DNA of 34,572 nt from Myxococcales bacterium (GTDB lineage Bacteria > Myxococcota_A > Polyangia > Polyangiales > Polyangiaceae), in the NCBI GenBank assembly GCA_012514535.1, contig JAAZAA010000061.1, positions 1 through 34,572 on the forward strand. Direction: 5' to 3'. Below the pieces are notes generated by a model. It saw nothing but the letters and a program-made list of their open reading frames with translations, made no database searches and had not been told where the DNA came from. The first letter of the stretch is position 1. Each line of letters begins with the position of its first letter. Positions 1-8,069 of the stretch are shown piece after piece. Both the position numbers and the translations under genes were made by a program.

Positions 1-342
1 AGCACCGGAGCGGAACGTACGTGGGTACTTGAGCACCGGAGCGCAGCGCCCCTTCCCCGAGGATTGGGCGAAGCCAAAACCCGAGATCGGCGGGCGTCCT
101 GGTCCGTTAAGATACCGGCGATGCCCCCGCCGCCGCGACCATCCTCGTCCAGCTCGGCCCTGGCCACGGGGAGGACGAAGCGCTGAGCCGGGGGGGCCGG
201 GGTCGAAGGAGCTCGAGGGAGCGACGGGCTTCTCGGGGTCGGCTTCGCGAGGCTCCGAGCCCGCTGGGTAGCGTAGGGCGGGGGGAGGGGGTGTGCGACC
301 CGGCGCGGCCGGCGGTGGCGGTGCAGTGCTCCGGCGGGGGAA
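1..342. other. 5' edge region with no supported gene
   Basis: About 340 bases before the first convincing gene. The short open frames on both strands here encode Arg/Pro/Gly-rich low-complexity peptides typical of random high-GC reading frames, with no domain, signal peptide or convincing ribosome binding site. The region probably holds the promoter of the lipoprotein gene that follows, but I could not pick out a -35/-10 pair with confidence. Confidence 0.5.
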
Positions 343-2049
343 ATGGTACGCTCGGGGCTCGTGAGTCCACGTTGGTTCTCGAGGGGACGTCTCCTCGCTC
401 CGGGGTCGACCATCGGGTTGGTCGCGCTGGGGTGTTCGCTCCTCTACGAGCTCGACTCGGCGCAGTGCTCCACGAACGCCGACTGCGAGAGCAAGGGGCC
501 GAGCTTCGCCGGTACCGAGTGCGTCGCGTCCCTCTGCGTCACCCCTGCCGCTACGGGCGGCTCGTCCGGCGGGAGCGGTGGCTCCGGAGAGGCGGGCTCC
601 CGGGGGGCGGAGTGCGTGGAGCACATGGACTGCGTCAACGCCCGCCACGGGAACCCGCACCTGTGCCGCGAGGGGAGCTGCGTGCCCCTCACCCTGGCGC
701 GGGAGTGCCCCCTGGTGCTCGGGCTGGGCAAGGACAACGAGAACCTGAAGAGGCCCGACCCGATCGTCTTCGGCGCGTACTCCTACGTCGATCCCATCGC
801 GCCGCGCCTCTCCGTACCGACGTTGAACTACGAGCTCGCGATCAACGAAGTGAACGAGCGCGGCGGGCTGTCCGGTGGCACCGGCGGGACGCGGCGGCCG
901 TTCATCGCCGTGGTGTGCAATGGGCGGGACTCCCCGGATCTCGACGCCAGCTTGGGGCACCTGGTGGACGAGCTCCAGGTCCCCGCCATCCTGGCCTCCC
1001 TCCACGGGCTGGACCTGCTGGAGGCGTTCGAGACCAAGGGGCTGCCGAACAACGTGTTCTTCCTCAGCCCACTCGAGGCGGACAACAAGCTGCGCAACCT
1101 GCCGGACAACGGCCTCTTGTGGCACATGCTGACCTCCTCCACGGAGCTGGCGCCCGCCTACCTCCCCTTGCTCGAGCGCAGTGAGCGGTGGGTGCGCGCG
1201 CAGCTCGAGCTGAGCGAGGACGACCCGATCCGCGTGGCCCTCGTGGACGCCCGCGTCCCGTTCCTGACGGACATCGTCGACTACCTGGTCAAGAACGCGC
1301 GCTTCAACGGCAAGAGCCTCACCCAGAACGGTAACGACGGGAACCTGCGGCGGGTGACGATCGACTCGAACATCCTGGTGTCGACGCCGGACATCGCCGA
1401 GGCCTTCGGTCAGCTGCAAGAGTTCAAGCCGCACGTCGTCCTCGCGATCGCGAGCGGCGAGTTCGCGCAGCTGCGAGACAGCTACGAAGCCGGACTCCCG
1501 CCCTCGGAGTTCAAGCCCGTCTATCTGGTGTCGCCCTACTTGTTCGGGGACCCGGCGTTCGCGGGGCACCCGTCCGCGAGCCGAACCCTCGGGGTCAACT
1601 TCGCTGGCGCCGAGGACAGGACCCTGTACGAGGCGTACCTGCTGAAGCTCCAGAGCAACTACGGCAGCTCCGGCCTCCTCCTCGAGGGCTCCGAGAACTT
1701 CTACGACGCAGCTTACTACTTGATGTACGCGATCGCTGGAGCCGGCAATCCTCCACGGCTGACGGGGCGAGAGGTGGCCCTCGGCATGGCGCGACTCGTC
1801 GATGGCCCGCTGCAGTTCGAGGTGGGGCAACGGATCGCCGACGCCATCGACACCCTCGAGAGCACCGCATCGGCGGCGATGACTCTTCACGGCACCATGG
1901 GCCCACCGACGTTCAACACGTCGACGGGGGTGCGGCGCGGGCTGCCGAGCGTCTACTGCATCGAAGGGGGCACCTTCGTGCAGGACGCGATGACGTACGA
2001 TCCCGTCTCGCAGGAGCTCGAGGGAGAGCCGTGCATCGAAGGCTTCTAG
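343..2049 (+). CDS. Lipoprotein with type-1 periplasmic-binding-protein fold
   Basis: Predicted 568-aa exported lipoprotein. A hydrophobic stretch ends in a lipobox-like ALGC with the modified Cys near residue 31. A Cys-rich segment (six or more Cys in pairs, residues ~45-130) broken by a Gly/Ser linker follows. From about residue 140 onward the protein resembles the branched-chain amino-acid/urea receptor family (opening VFGAYSYVDP, alternating hydrophobic strands and helices to the end). No ABC permease or ATPase gene is adjacent, so a binding or sensory role in the envelope is more likely than classical import; the ligand is unknown. The start could instead be the in-frame GTG at 361. The following protease gene starts inside its last codons, so the two are probably translationally coupled. 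Confidence 0.75.
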   Translation: MVRSGLVSPRWFSRGRLLAPGSTIGLVALGCSLLYELDSAQCSTNADCESKGPSFAGTECVASLCVTPAATGGSSGGSGGSGEAGSRGAECVEHMDCVNARHGNPHLCREGSCVPLTLARECPLVLGLGKDNENLKRPDPIVFGAYSYVDPIAPRLSVPTLNYELAINEVNERGGLSGGTGGTRRPFIAVVCNGRDSPDLDASLGHLVDELQVPAILASLHGLDLLEAFETKGLPNNVFFLSPLEADNKLRNLPDNGLLWHMLTSSTELAPAYLPLLERSERWVRAQLELSEDDPIRVALVDARVPFLTDIVDYLVKNARFNGKSLTQNGNDGNLRRVTIDSNILVSTPDIAEAFGQLQEFKPHVVLAIASGEFAQLRDSYEAGLPPSEFKPVYLVSPYLFGDPAFAGHPSASRTLGVNFAGAEDRTLYEAYLLKLQSNYGSSGLLLEGSENFYDAAYYLMYAIAGAGNPPRLTGREVALGMARLVDGPLQFEVGQRIADAIDTLESTASAAMTLHGTMGPPTFNTSTGVRRGLPSVYCIEGGTFVQDAMTYDPVSQELEGEPCIEGF

Positions 2050-3176
2050 CGCGCCGGTACGGTCGCGATGGACGACCGGTTCGGGGCGAGGGGTACTCCG
2101 CTCTCGTCTGTGCGACCCTGCTGTGGGCCGTCGGTGGCTGTGGCAACGAGACGGCGGAGCCGTCCCGCGCCGAACGCGGGGTGCAAGCGAGGCAGCCGGT
2201 GATCGGAGGCGTGCCGAGCGGGGCCGAGCGTGACGCGGTGTTGTTGATGCTCGCCGAGGGCCCCGATCGGGCGACCCTGTGCACGGCGACGTTGATCGCC
2301 CCGAACCTGGTGGTCACCGCGCGCCACTGCATCTCCGTGTACGTGGAGGGCACCTTCTTTTGCACGATTGAGGGCAACCTCGATCTGCACCGCCCGCGCA
2401 ACCCGCCGAACGCCGGGGAGATGGGGTTCGCCTACCCCGCCGAGGTGATCTCGTTCCACGCGGGTCAGGTCCCCGATTTCGACGTGCCGACGACCATGGG
2501 CAAGCGCGTCTTCGTGCAGGACACGGACACCATCTGCCGCAACGACATCGCCTTCGTGCTCCTCGAGGACGACCTCGATCTTCCGATCGCACCGGTGCGG
2601 CTCGACCGCGGCACGTTCCCCGGAGAGGCGACCCTGGTCGTCGGCTATGGGCTCAACGAAACCCGCGAGAACACACGCCACGAACGCGCCGACGTGGAGA
2701 TCCTCGATGTCGGACCGAGCGACTACTTCCCGGCGCTCGGGAACGCGCTGCCGCGCACCTTCGTCGTTGGCCCCTCCGCCTGCGCCGGGGACAGCGGTGG
2801 ACCGGGGCTGTCTCAGGAGACGGGGGCGGTGTTGGGGGTGAGCTCCCTGACGCGGGGCGAGTGCGAATCGAGCGAGGTGCGGAGCTTCTTCACACAGATC
2901 GCTCCCTACGAGGCCCTCGCGCGGGAGGCGTTCGCCGCGGCCGGCCACGAGCCTCGGCTGGAGGGCAGCGACGAGGAGCCCGAGCCCACGCCCGGCGGCC
3001 TCACGGGAGGGGCGGGCGCTGAGGGAGCGGGCGCGGAGCCGCCATCCTCCGGCGCCGGGACGACGGACGCGGGGTGCACGCTGTCCCCGACCCTGGGGAC
3101 GTCAGCGTCGGGGTGGGCAGCGGCGCTCGGCGTGGTGGCGTGGGCGGCGCGTTCGCGCAGGCGCCGGCGCGGCTGA
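2031..3176 (+). CDS. Secreted chymotrypsin-fold serine protease with MYXO-CTERM-like tail
   Basis: Predicted 381-aa S1-family protease. The catalytic triad is visible: His99 (VVTARHC), Asp172 (CRNDIAFVLL) and Ser255 (CAGDSGGP). The residue six before the Ser is Ser249, so the S1 pocket is not trypsin-like Asp. The mature enzyme probably begins near VIGG (residues 57-60). The N-terminus has a hydrophobic segment ending in GGC (Cys37), a plausible lipobox. The C-terminus has an acidic/Gly linker, then Cys349, a hydrophobic helix and a run of Arg, as in MYXO-CTERM sorting tails. The GTG start at 2031 overlaps the end of the upstream gene by 19 bases; no better in-frame start precedes the signal peptide. 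It probably acts at the cell surface; the substrate is unknown. Confidence 0.85.
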   Translation: MHRRLLARRYGRDGRPVRGEGYSALVCATLLWAVGGCGNETAEPSRAERGVQARQPVIGGVPSGAERDAVLLMLAEGPDRATLCTATLIAPNLVVTARHCISVYVEGTFFCTIEGNLDLHRPRNPPNAGEMGFAYPAEVISFHAGQVPDFDVPTTMGKRVFVQDTDTICRNDIAFVLLEDDLDLPIAPVRLDRGTFPGEATLVVGYGLNETRENTRHERADVEILDVGPSDYFPALGNALPRTFVVGPSACAGDSGGPGLSQETGAVLGVSSLTRGECESSEVRSFFTQIAPYEALAREAFAAAGHEPRLEGSDEEPEPTPGGLTGGAGAEGAGAEPPSSGAGTTDAGCTLSPTLGTSASGWAAALGVVAWAARSRRRRRG

Positions 3177-3401
3177 GCAGTCTCCTGCTCGACTCCTGGG
3201 CCGTCTCGCCGCGTCGTCGGGCCAGTCACATTGCCCCCGACCAAGCGAGTTGCGCGACCGCAGCTCCGCGCAGAGCTGGCACACTTCTCTACATGTGAGT
3301 GGAATGTCATTCGGTGTGGGCGGCGCGGCGCCGCTGCGGGAGCGCTCACGAGTTTCGTGGCGACAGGGGCGGCGTCCGCGACGCGGGAGGCTCCTTGGTG
3401 T

Positions 3402-4322
3402 ATGATCATGGATGGTGAGCTCGTGAGGAAAACCGAAGACGACACCACCGTGACCAAGCGGACGGAGACCTTGGTGCGGTCACCGGGGGAGCTCCAACCG
3501 TGCCTGCTCGTGCTCACGGGGTCGGCGGTGGGGCGCTCCTTTCGGCTCACGAACTCCGCCTACGTCATCGGGCGCGGGAGCGAAGTGGACATTCGCCTGG
3601 ACGACGACGGTGTGTCCCGGCAGCACGCGAAGATCGTCCTCCTTCCGAAGAACGTCACGATGATCAAGGACCTCGGGAGCACGAACGGCACCTACATCAA
3701 CTCGGCGCCGGTGGACGCGCACCCCCTCGCCGACGGAGATCGGATCCGCATCGGCGCGTCGACGTGTCTGCAGTTCACCCTCGAGGACGACATCGAGGCG
3801 AACCTCCGCGATCACCTGTACTCGGCCGCGACCCGGGACGCCCTGACCAAGGTGCCGAACCGACGCGTATTCGAGGAGCAGCTGGAGCGGGCGACGGCCT
3901 ACGCCAAGCGCCACGGGCACCCGCTGTCCGTGATCCTGTTCGACATCGACCACTTCAAGCAGGTCAACGACGAGTACGGGCATCTCGCGGGAGACGACGT
4001 GTTGCGCGGCGTGGCGGAGCACCTCGCGTCCGCCGTTCGGGCGGAGGACACCTTGGCCCGCCTCGGGGGCGAGGAGTTCGGCCTCATCCTGTGCGGTAAC
4101 GATCTGCACAGCGCCATCGTGACGGGGGAGCGCCTGCGGCAAGCCATCGGGCAGAGCCCCTTCGCGACCCGCGGCGGAGAGGTCTCCGCGACGATCTCGG
4201 CCGGGGTCGCCCAGTACGACGTCTCCGTCCATCGAACGCCCCTCGAGCTCATCGCCGCCGCCGACGCCCGACTCTACGAGGCCAAGCGGAGCGGGCGGAA
4301 CAGAGTCTGTCCACAGTCATGA
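3402..4322 (+). CDS. FHA-GGDEF diguanylate cyclase
   Basis: 306-aa cytoplasmic signalling enzyme predicted to make cyclic di-GMP from two GTP. An N-terminal FHA domain (residues ~30-125; IGRGSEVDI, VSRQHAKI, GSTNGTYIN) should bind a phosphothreonine partner. A GGDEF domain follows (~145-305) with an intact GGEEF signature at 222-226. An RAED motif at 213-216, five residues before it, matches the RxxD product-inhibition site, so the enzyme is likely active and feedback-inhibited. The ATG at 3402 (or 3408) is preferred because a GGGAGG lies about 12 bases upstream; a longer frame from 3231 has an unconvincing N-terminus. Its stop overlaps the next gene's start (ATGA), which implies coupling to the cyclase-YHS gene. 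Confidence 0.9.
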   Translation: MIMDGELVRKTEDDTTVTKRTETLVRSPGELQPCLLVLTGSAVGRSFRLTNSAYVIGRGSEVDIRLDDDGVSRQHAKIVLLPKNVTMIKDLGSTNGTYINSAPVDAHPLADGDRIRIGASTCLQFTLEDDIEANLRDHLYSAATRDALTKVPNRRVFEEQLERATAYAKRHGHPLSVILFDIDHFKQVNDEYGHLAGDDVLRGVAEHLASAVRAEDTLARLGGEEFGLILCGNDLHSAIVTGERLRQAIGQSPFATRGGEVSATISAGVAQYDVSVHRTPLELIAAADARLYEAKRSGRNRVCPQS

Positions 4323-5026
4323 CGCGAGCAATGTCCGGGACCAAGGTCGGGCCAGGGGGCTCGGAGCGCGTCGAGCGCACGTTCTCCTTCATCGACATGG
4401 CGGGATTCACCGCACTCACCGAGGCACAAGGCGACGAGGACGCGGCGGACGTCGCGACTCGCTTCGGTGAACTCGCGAGGAAGGTGCTGGGCCGGAGCGA
4501 TCGACTGATCAAGACGATCGGCGACGCGGTGTTCGTGAGCTCCTCGGATCCCGCGGCGGGGGTCGCCTTCGTGGAGCGCCTCTTCACGGTGGCGGCGGCC
4601 GAGCCGGCGTTTCCGGCGTTGCGGGCCGGGCTGCACCACGGGGAGGCGGTCCAGCGGGAGGGGGACGTCTTCGGGGCCGCGGTGAACTTGGCGGCGCGAG
4701 TGGCGGCCGAGGCCCACGCCGGAGAGGTGCTCGGCACCGATCGCGTCGCCGGCGCGGCGCGGGACACGGGCATCCCCGTCGTGGAGCTGGGGGAGCTCCT
4801 CCTCAAGAACGTGCGGCGGCCGATCCCCGTGTATTCGCTGGCCCTCATGTTGGGCGCGGCGGAGACGCCCCTGGATCCCGTCTGCCACATGCCCGTGGAC
4901 CGTCGCGCCGCGGCTGGCCGCCTCCGCTATCGGGAGCGTGAGTTCTGGTTCTGCTCGCTCACGTGCGCCGCGGCGTTCGCCAGCAACCCCGGGTGGCACG
5001 CCGCGGAGTCGATGCGCCCACGTTGA
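4319..5026 (+). CDS. Class III nucleotide cyclase fused to a C-terminal YHS domain
   Basis: 235-aa protein. Residues ~18-185 form a class III adenylate/guanylate cyclase homology domain: FIDMAGFT and KTIGDAVF supply the two metal-binding Asp, and VNLAARV supplies the Asn/Arg pair. The position usually holding a purine-selecting Asp or Thr reads GAAVN, so substrate preference (ATP or GTP) is uncertain. Residues ~186-228 form a YHS domain with Cys189, Cys212 and Cys216 (VCHMPV and FCSLTCAAAF), a small Cys domain found in heavy-metal and copper proteins. Its start overlaps the stop of the diguanylate cyclase gene by four bases. Metal control of cyclase activity is an inference. No transmembrane segment is seen. 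Confidence 0.85.
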   Translation: MTRAMSGTKVGPGGSERVERTFSFIDMAGFTALTEAQGDEDAADVATRFGELARKVLGRSDRLIKTIGDAVFVSSSDPAAGVAFVERLFTVAAAEPAFPALRAGLHHGEAVQREGDVFGAAVNLAARVAAEAHAGEVLGTDRVAGAARDTGIPVVELGELLLKNVRRPIPVYSLALMLGAAETPLDPVCHMPVDRRAAAGRLRYREREFWFCSLTCAAAFASNPGWHAAESMRPR

Positions 5027-5202
5027 GCGGCGTCGAGGTCCGCGCTGAGTAGCCTTTTGTGGTCATTCGGAGTCGCGACATCCGTGAGCGGCTCGGGGGA
5101 GGCGCTTGGCCGAGGCAGGGGGGCCGGTCGATGAGCAGGGGGCGGAAAGCCGGGCCGTTTGGGGGGCCGCTGCGGAGTCAGCGCCGATGGAGCAACGACC
5201 GC

Positions 5203-5230
5203 TTGACAGGCCCCCCGCCGCGACTATGTT
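5203..5230 (+). promoter_or_regulatory. Sigma-70-type promoter of the initiator tRNA
   Basis: A perfect -35 hexamer TTGACA (5203-5208) is followed after 16 bases by TATGTT (5225-5230), which keeps the TA--T core of a -10 box. Transcription would start near 5237, about nine bases before the mature tRNA. Confidence 0.7.
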
Positions 5231-5245
5231 CACCGCCACCACTGA

Positions 5246-5322
<77 letters not shown>

Positions 5323-5342
5323 CGTTCTTCCCGAGAAGAACG
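5323..5342 (+). terminator. Hairpin directly after tRNA-fMet
   Basis: A perfect 8-bp inverted repeat (CGTTCTTC / GAAGAACG) closes a four-base CCGA loop and begins at the base after the CCA end. It lacks a T-tract, so it may be a processing signal or a weak terminator rather than a classical intrinsic terminator. Confidence 0.55.
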
Positions 5343-5541
5343 ACCGAATCGGCAGCAGCCCCAAGCGCTGCCAAGAACAGCCGATGGAGCCCTTGCCGAG
5401 TGTTGGCGGGGGCTCGGTTGGCAGCCCAGAAGTTCCGCCAACAGCCCGGACCATCATGGTGGAGCACGTCCCCTCGTAGCGGGGGACCCGAATCGGACCG
5501 AGCCTTCCTCCTGGTCTCTCCCAGACGAAGAAGGTTTTGTC

Positions 5542-5700
5542 GTGTCCGAGTATTTTACCGTGTCCGAGCTGGCCGAGCTGGCCGAGCTGCTCCGCTGTAC
5601 TCCGAACGCTGTCCACAAGCAGAGGTACCGGGGGCAAATCTCGTCCGCTTCAAGGGCGGCTACGTACCCAGTGAGCCTCCCACGCGGCGTGATGGAGTGC
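5542..5700 (+). pseudogene. Decayed excisionase/AlpA-type HTH gene
   Basis: From a GTG at 5542, with a GAAGAAGG ribosome binding site about 8 bases before, the frame encodes FTVSELAELAELLRCTPN followed by AVHKQRYRGQ, close to the small MerR-like excisionase helix-turn-helix. The expected continuation (LVRFKGGYV) is present only in the +1 frame, from about 5637, so the gene is frameshifted. A 9-bp tandem repeat (CCGAGCTGG) has also lengthened helix 1. Excisionases usually assist integrase-directed excision, and the gene lies downstream of a tRNA, a favoured integration site; no integrase remains here. The exact 3' limit is unclear. The rest of the 5343-5728 interval holds no other gene I can support. 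Confidence 0.5.
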
Positions 5701-5728
5701 GCTCCTCGAAGCCTCTGCACCTTCGAGC

Positions 5729-6718
5729 TCAGAAGTTCAGCCCGAGGGCGCCGCCGGTGAACCAGCCGCCCGTGCGGAGGATTTCGTGGCCAGCGGCTTC
5801 GGCGACCACGCCCGAGGAGCGCCCCAGATCCGCGGAGAGGAAGGGCGCGATGACCTCCTTCGTGCGCAGCCGCAAGAGCACGCTCAGGTGCGCCTCCCCA
5901 TAGGGCTTGTAGACGTCGCGGGTCGCGACGGCGCCACTCGCCGATCCGCCCACGTGCACCACGCCCGCCCCGGCGACGAGCTCGAGCTCCACGTGGACGG
6001 GGGTGAGGGACACCTCCGCGATCCGATAGGCCACCCGCGCACCCACCATCACGGCCGTGACCGAGCCGAGACGCTGTCGTGAGACGTTTGCCTCCTCGCG
6101 GGTGGCGACCAGCGTGCCGCCCGCGGACCAGCGCTCCCAGCGGTGCGCCGCCAGGGCGCCGAGGAGCGCCGTGCTCGATCCCAGCGGAGCGCGGAGAGCG
6201 AGGCCGACGAAAGCATTCTTGGGGGAAGGCCCGGTGGCGGCGGGCGCCGTGGACGGCGGCGTCTCGTCGGGAGCGGGCGTGGTGATGAAGGGGGGCGCGG
6301 CGAGCGCCTCGGCGCGGGGTGAGGCGAGGCGACCGAGGTCGCGGGTCTCCTCCGCGAGGGCGAGGGCGAGGGCACGGGTCCGCTCCGAGAGGGGAGCGTC
6401 CTGGAGGAACAGATCGCGGGCGATCACCTCGTCCCCGGTGTCGATCCGGACGTGCGCGTGACCGTCGCAGTGATAGCGCACCTCGATGAGCCGGAGGGCA
6501 GAGTCGGTGAGGAGGTGCGTGCTCTCCAGGCGGAGGGCGCCCAGCAGCGCGGCGCCACCGAGGGGAGCCTCCGCGCAGTCGGTGAAGGCGAAGGGGAGGA
6601 CAGCCTCCGTCGCTCGGGCCAGGGGAGAGGTGAGCAGCGTGGACGCCGAGAAGAGGAGCGCCGTGAGCGGCGCCTGGGGAGACGGGAGCCCCACGGAGAA
6701 AGAACGGAGAGCGATCAC
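5729..6718 (-). CDS. Exported probable outer-membrane beta-barrel protein of the ECF/FecR operon
   Basis: 329-aa protein of unrecognised family. It has an N-terminal signal peptide (hydrophobic core ending near LARA-TEAV), a small N-terminal domain (~40-125) containing a RALALALAEE helix, a Pro/Thr-rich linker (~140-170), and a C-terminal half of alternating amphipathic strands rich in Gly and aromatics ending GGALGLNF, typical of small outer-membrane barrels. The GTG start lies one base after the FecR stop codon, so it is almost certainly co-transcribed and coupled. It may be the envelope output or input of the sigma/FecR pair. Function is not known; the barrel call is from composition only. 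Confidence 0.7.
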   Translation of the reverse strand: MIALRSFSVGLPSPQAPLTALLFSASTLLTSPLARATEAVLPFAFTDCAEAPLGGAALLGALRLESTHLLTDSALRLIEVRYHCDGHAHVRIDTGDEVIARDLFLQDAPLSERTRALALALAEETRDLGRLASPRAEALAAPPFITTPAPDETPPSTAPAATGPSPKNAFVGLALRAPLGSSTALLGALAAHRWERWSAGGTLVATREEANVSRQRLGSVTAVMVGARVAYRIAEVSLTPVHVELELVAGAGVVHVGGSASGAVATRDVYKPYGEAHLSVLLRLRTKEVIAPFLSADLGRSSGVVAEAAGHEILRTGGWFTGGALGLNF

Positions 6719-6719
6719 C

Positions 6720-8069
6720 TCAAGGCGGGCTGTCCTCGATCAACTGCCTGAGCTCCTTCAGACGTTGACCGTTCGGGAAACGACGCGCGTACTCCCGGAC
6801 AGATCGCCGCGCCGCGTTCGGCTGCCCCGAGAGCAGCTGCACCTCCACCAAACGCGCCCAGGCGTTCTCGGCGAGAGTGCCGGAGGGTTGCACGCTCAGG
6901 CACGTGCGCAGGGCCGCCTCCGCCTCGAGGAGGTGACCCCGCTCGACGAGGAGCTTCGCCAAGGTGAAGGCGGCGAGGGCGCGCCGCGGATCGTGGGAGG
7001 TGCCCTTCAAGAGCGCGCGCAGGGTGATGATGGCCGCGGCGGTGTTGCCCTCCGCGCGCTGGCGATCGGCGGTGCGGAGGAGCTCCGTGATCTCGTCGCC
7101 GCCGAGCGCCGCGGCCGTGGGCTTCGTCAGCGGCGCGAGGGCGACCTCCGCCGCGGGCTGCTGGTCTGCGGTGGTGGTTGACGGCGCGCCGTTTCCGCCG
7201 GCGCGGGAGGCTCCCGTCGTGGTCTCGGTGTTCTCCGTCGTCTCCGCGGGGCCTGGCTCTTCGGGCGCTCCCTGGGCAGCGGTGGTGGCCGCCCTCGGGG
7301 GCTCCGCGGAGGGATGCGCCCTCGGGGGCGGCGGTGCGGAGAGAGAGGGCGAGGCGGGCGCCGCCGTGGGGCTCGCGTCGTGTGCGGGAGCGTCCTCGGG
7401 GGAGGGCTCCTGGGGGGGAGTCTCCGATGACGCGCTGGCGTCGGGCGCCGTGGTCTTCGCGGGGACGGGCGGGACCGGCTCCTTCGGCTCACGCCCGACG
7501 ACGAGCCCCGCGCCTGCGTTCAGCCGCTGTACACGGTCGGGGACGGTGTTGCCGCGGACGAGCACGGCGCCGCGCTCCACGTGCACGAACACCTGATCCG
7601 CCGAGCGCTCCACGGTGAAGCGCGTGCCGACGACCTCCACCTCGACGGGACCCGCTTCGATGCGCCAGCGCCGCGAGCCACCGGGCTTCACGTCGAAGGT
7701 GCCGCGCCCCTGGCGCAGCACGGTCACGAACGACTCACGATCGTTGCTGAGCACCTCCAAGGAGGATTGCTCGGCGAGCTCGATGGCGGAGCCGTCCGAG
7801 AGGACGACCCGCTCGGGGCGAGGCCCACCGAGCGTCCGCGGCGGAGCTCCGTCCAAGGTGGCCAGGGGCCCCGGAGCCTCGTGGAAGGTCAGCCACAGCA
7901 CGCTCGAGACGATGAAGGCCGCGACCAGGCCGACCCAGGCGAAGCGCAACGGCACGGGCGGGGCGCGGCGCGTGCGGCGCTTTCGGATCCCTTGCCAGAC
8001 CTCGTGCAGGGCGGCCTCGGGCACCTCGTCGACGAGGTACCTCTTCAGCGGGACCCGCAACTTACTCAT
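6720..8069 (-). CDS. FecR-type sigma regulator with C-terminal TPR-like repeats
   Basis: 449-aa membrane protein. A cytoplasmic N-terminus (~1-42) precedes one transmembrane helix (43-62), then a FecR domain (~85-190; VVLSDGSAIELAEQSSLEVL and the FDVKPGG, VEVVGTRFTV segments). A long Pro/Ala/Glu-rich linker (~200-320) leads to helical repeats resembling TPRs (~330-440; DRQRAEGNTAAAI, LLVERGHLLEAEAAL). FecR proteins transmit periplasmic signals to a partner ECF sigma factor as anti-sigma or activator. The start overlaps the end of the sigma gene by 8 bases, supporting the pairing. The TPR-like extension suggests binding of a further envelope partner. Confidence 0.85.
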   Translation of the reverse strand: MSKLRVPLKRYLVDEVPEAALHEVWQGIRKRRTRRAPPVPLRFAWVGLVAAFIVSSVLWLTFHEAPGPLATLDGAPPRTLGGPRPERVVLSDGSAIELAEQSSLEVLSNDRESFVTVLRQGRGTFDVKPGGSRRWRIEAGPVEVEVVGTRFTVERSADQVFVHVERGAVLVRGNTVPDRVQRLNAGAGLVVGREPKEPVPPVPAKTTAPDASASSETPPQEPSPEDAPAHDASPTAAPASPSLSAPPPPRAHPSAEPPRAATTAAQGAPEEPGPAETTENTETTTGASRAGGNGAPSTTTADQQPAAEVALAPLTKPTAAALGGDEITELLRTADRQRAEGNTAAAIITLRALLKGTSHDPRRALAAFTLAKLLVERGHLLEAEAALRTCLSVQPSGTLAENAWARLVEVQLLSGQPNAARRSVREYARRFPNGQRLKELRQLIEDSPP

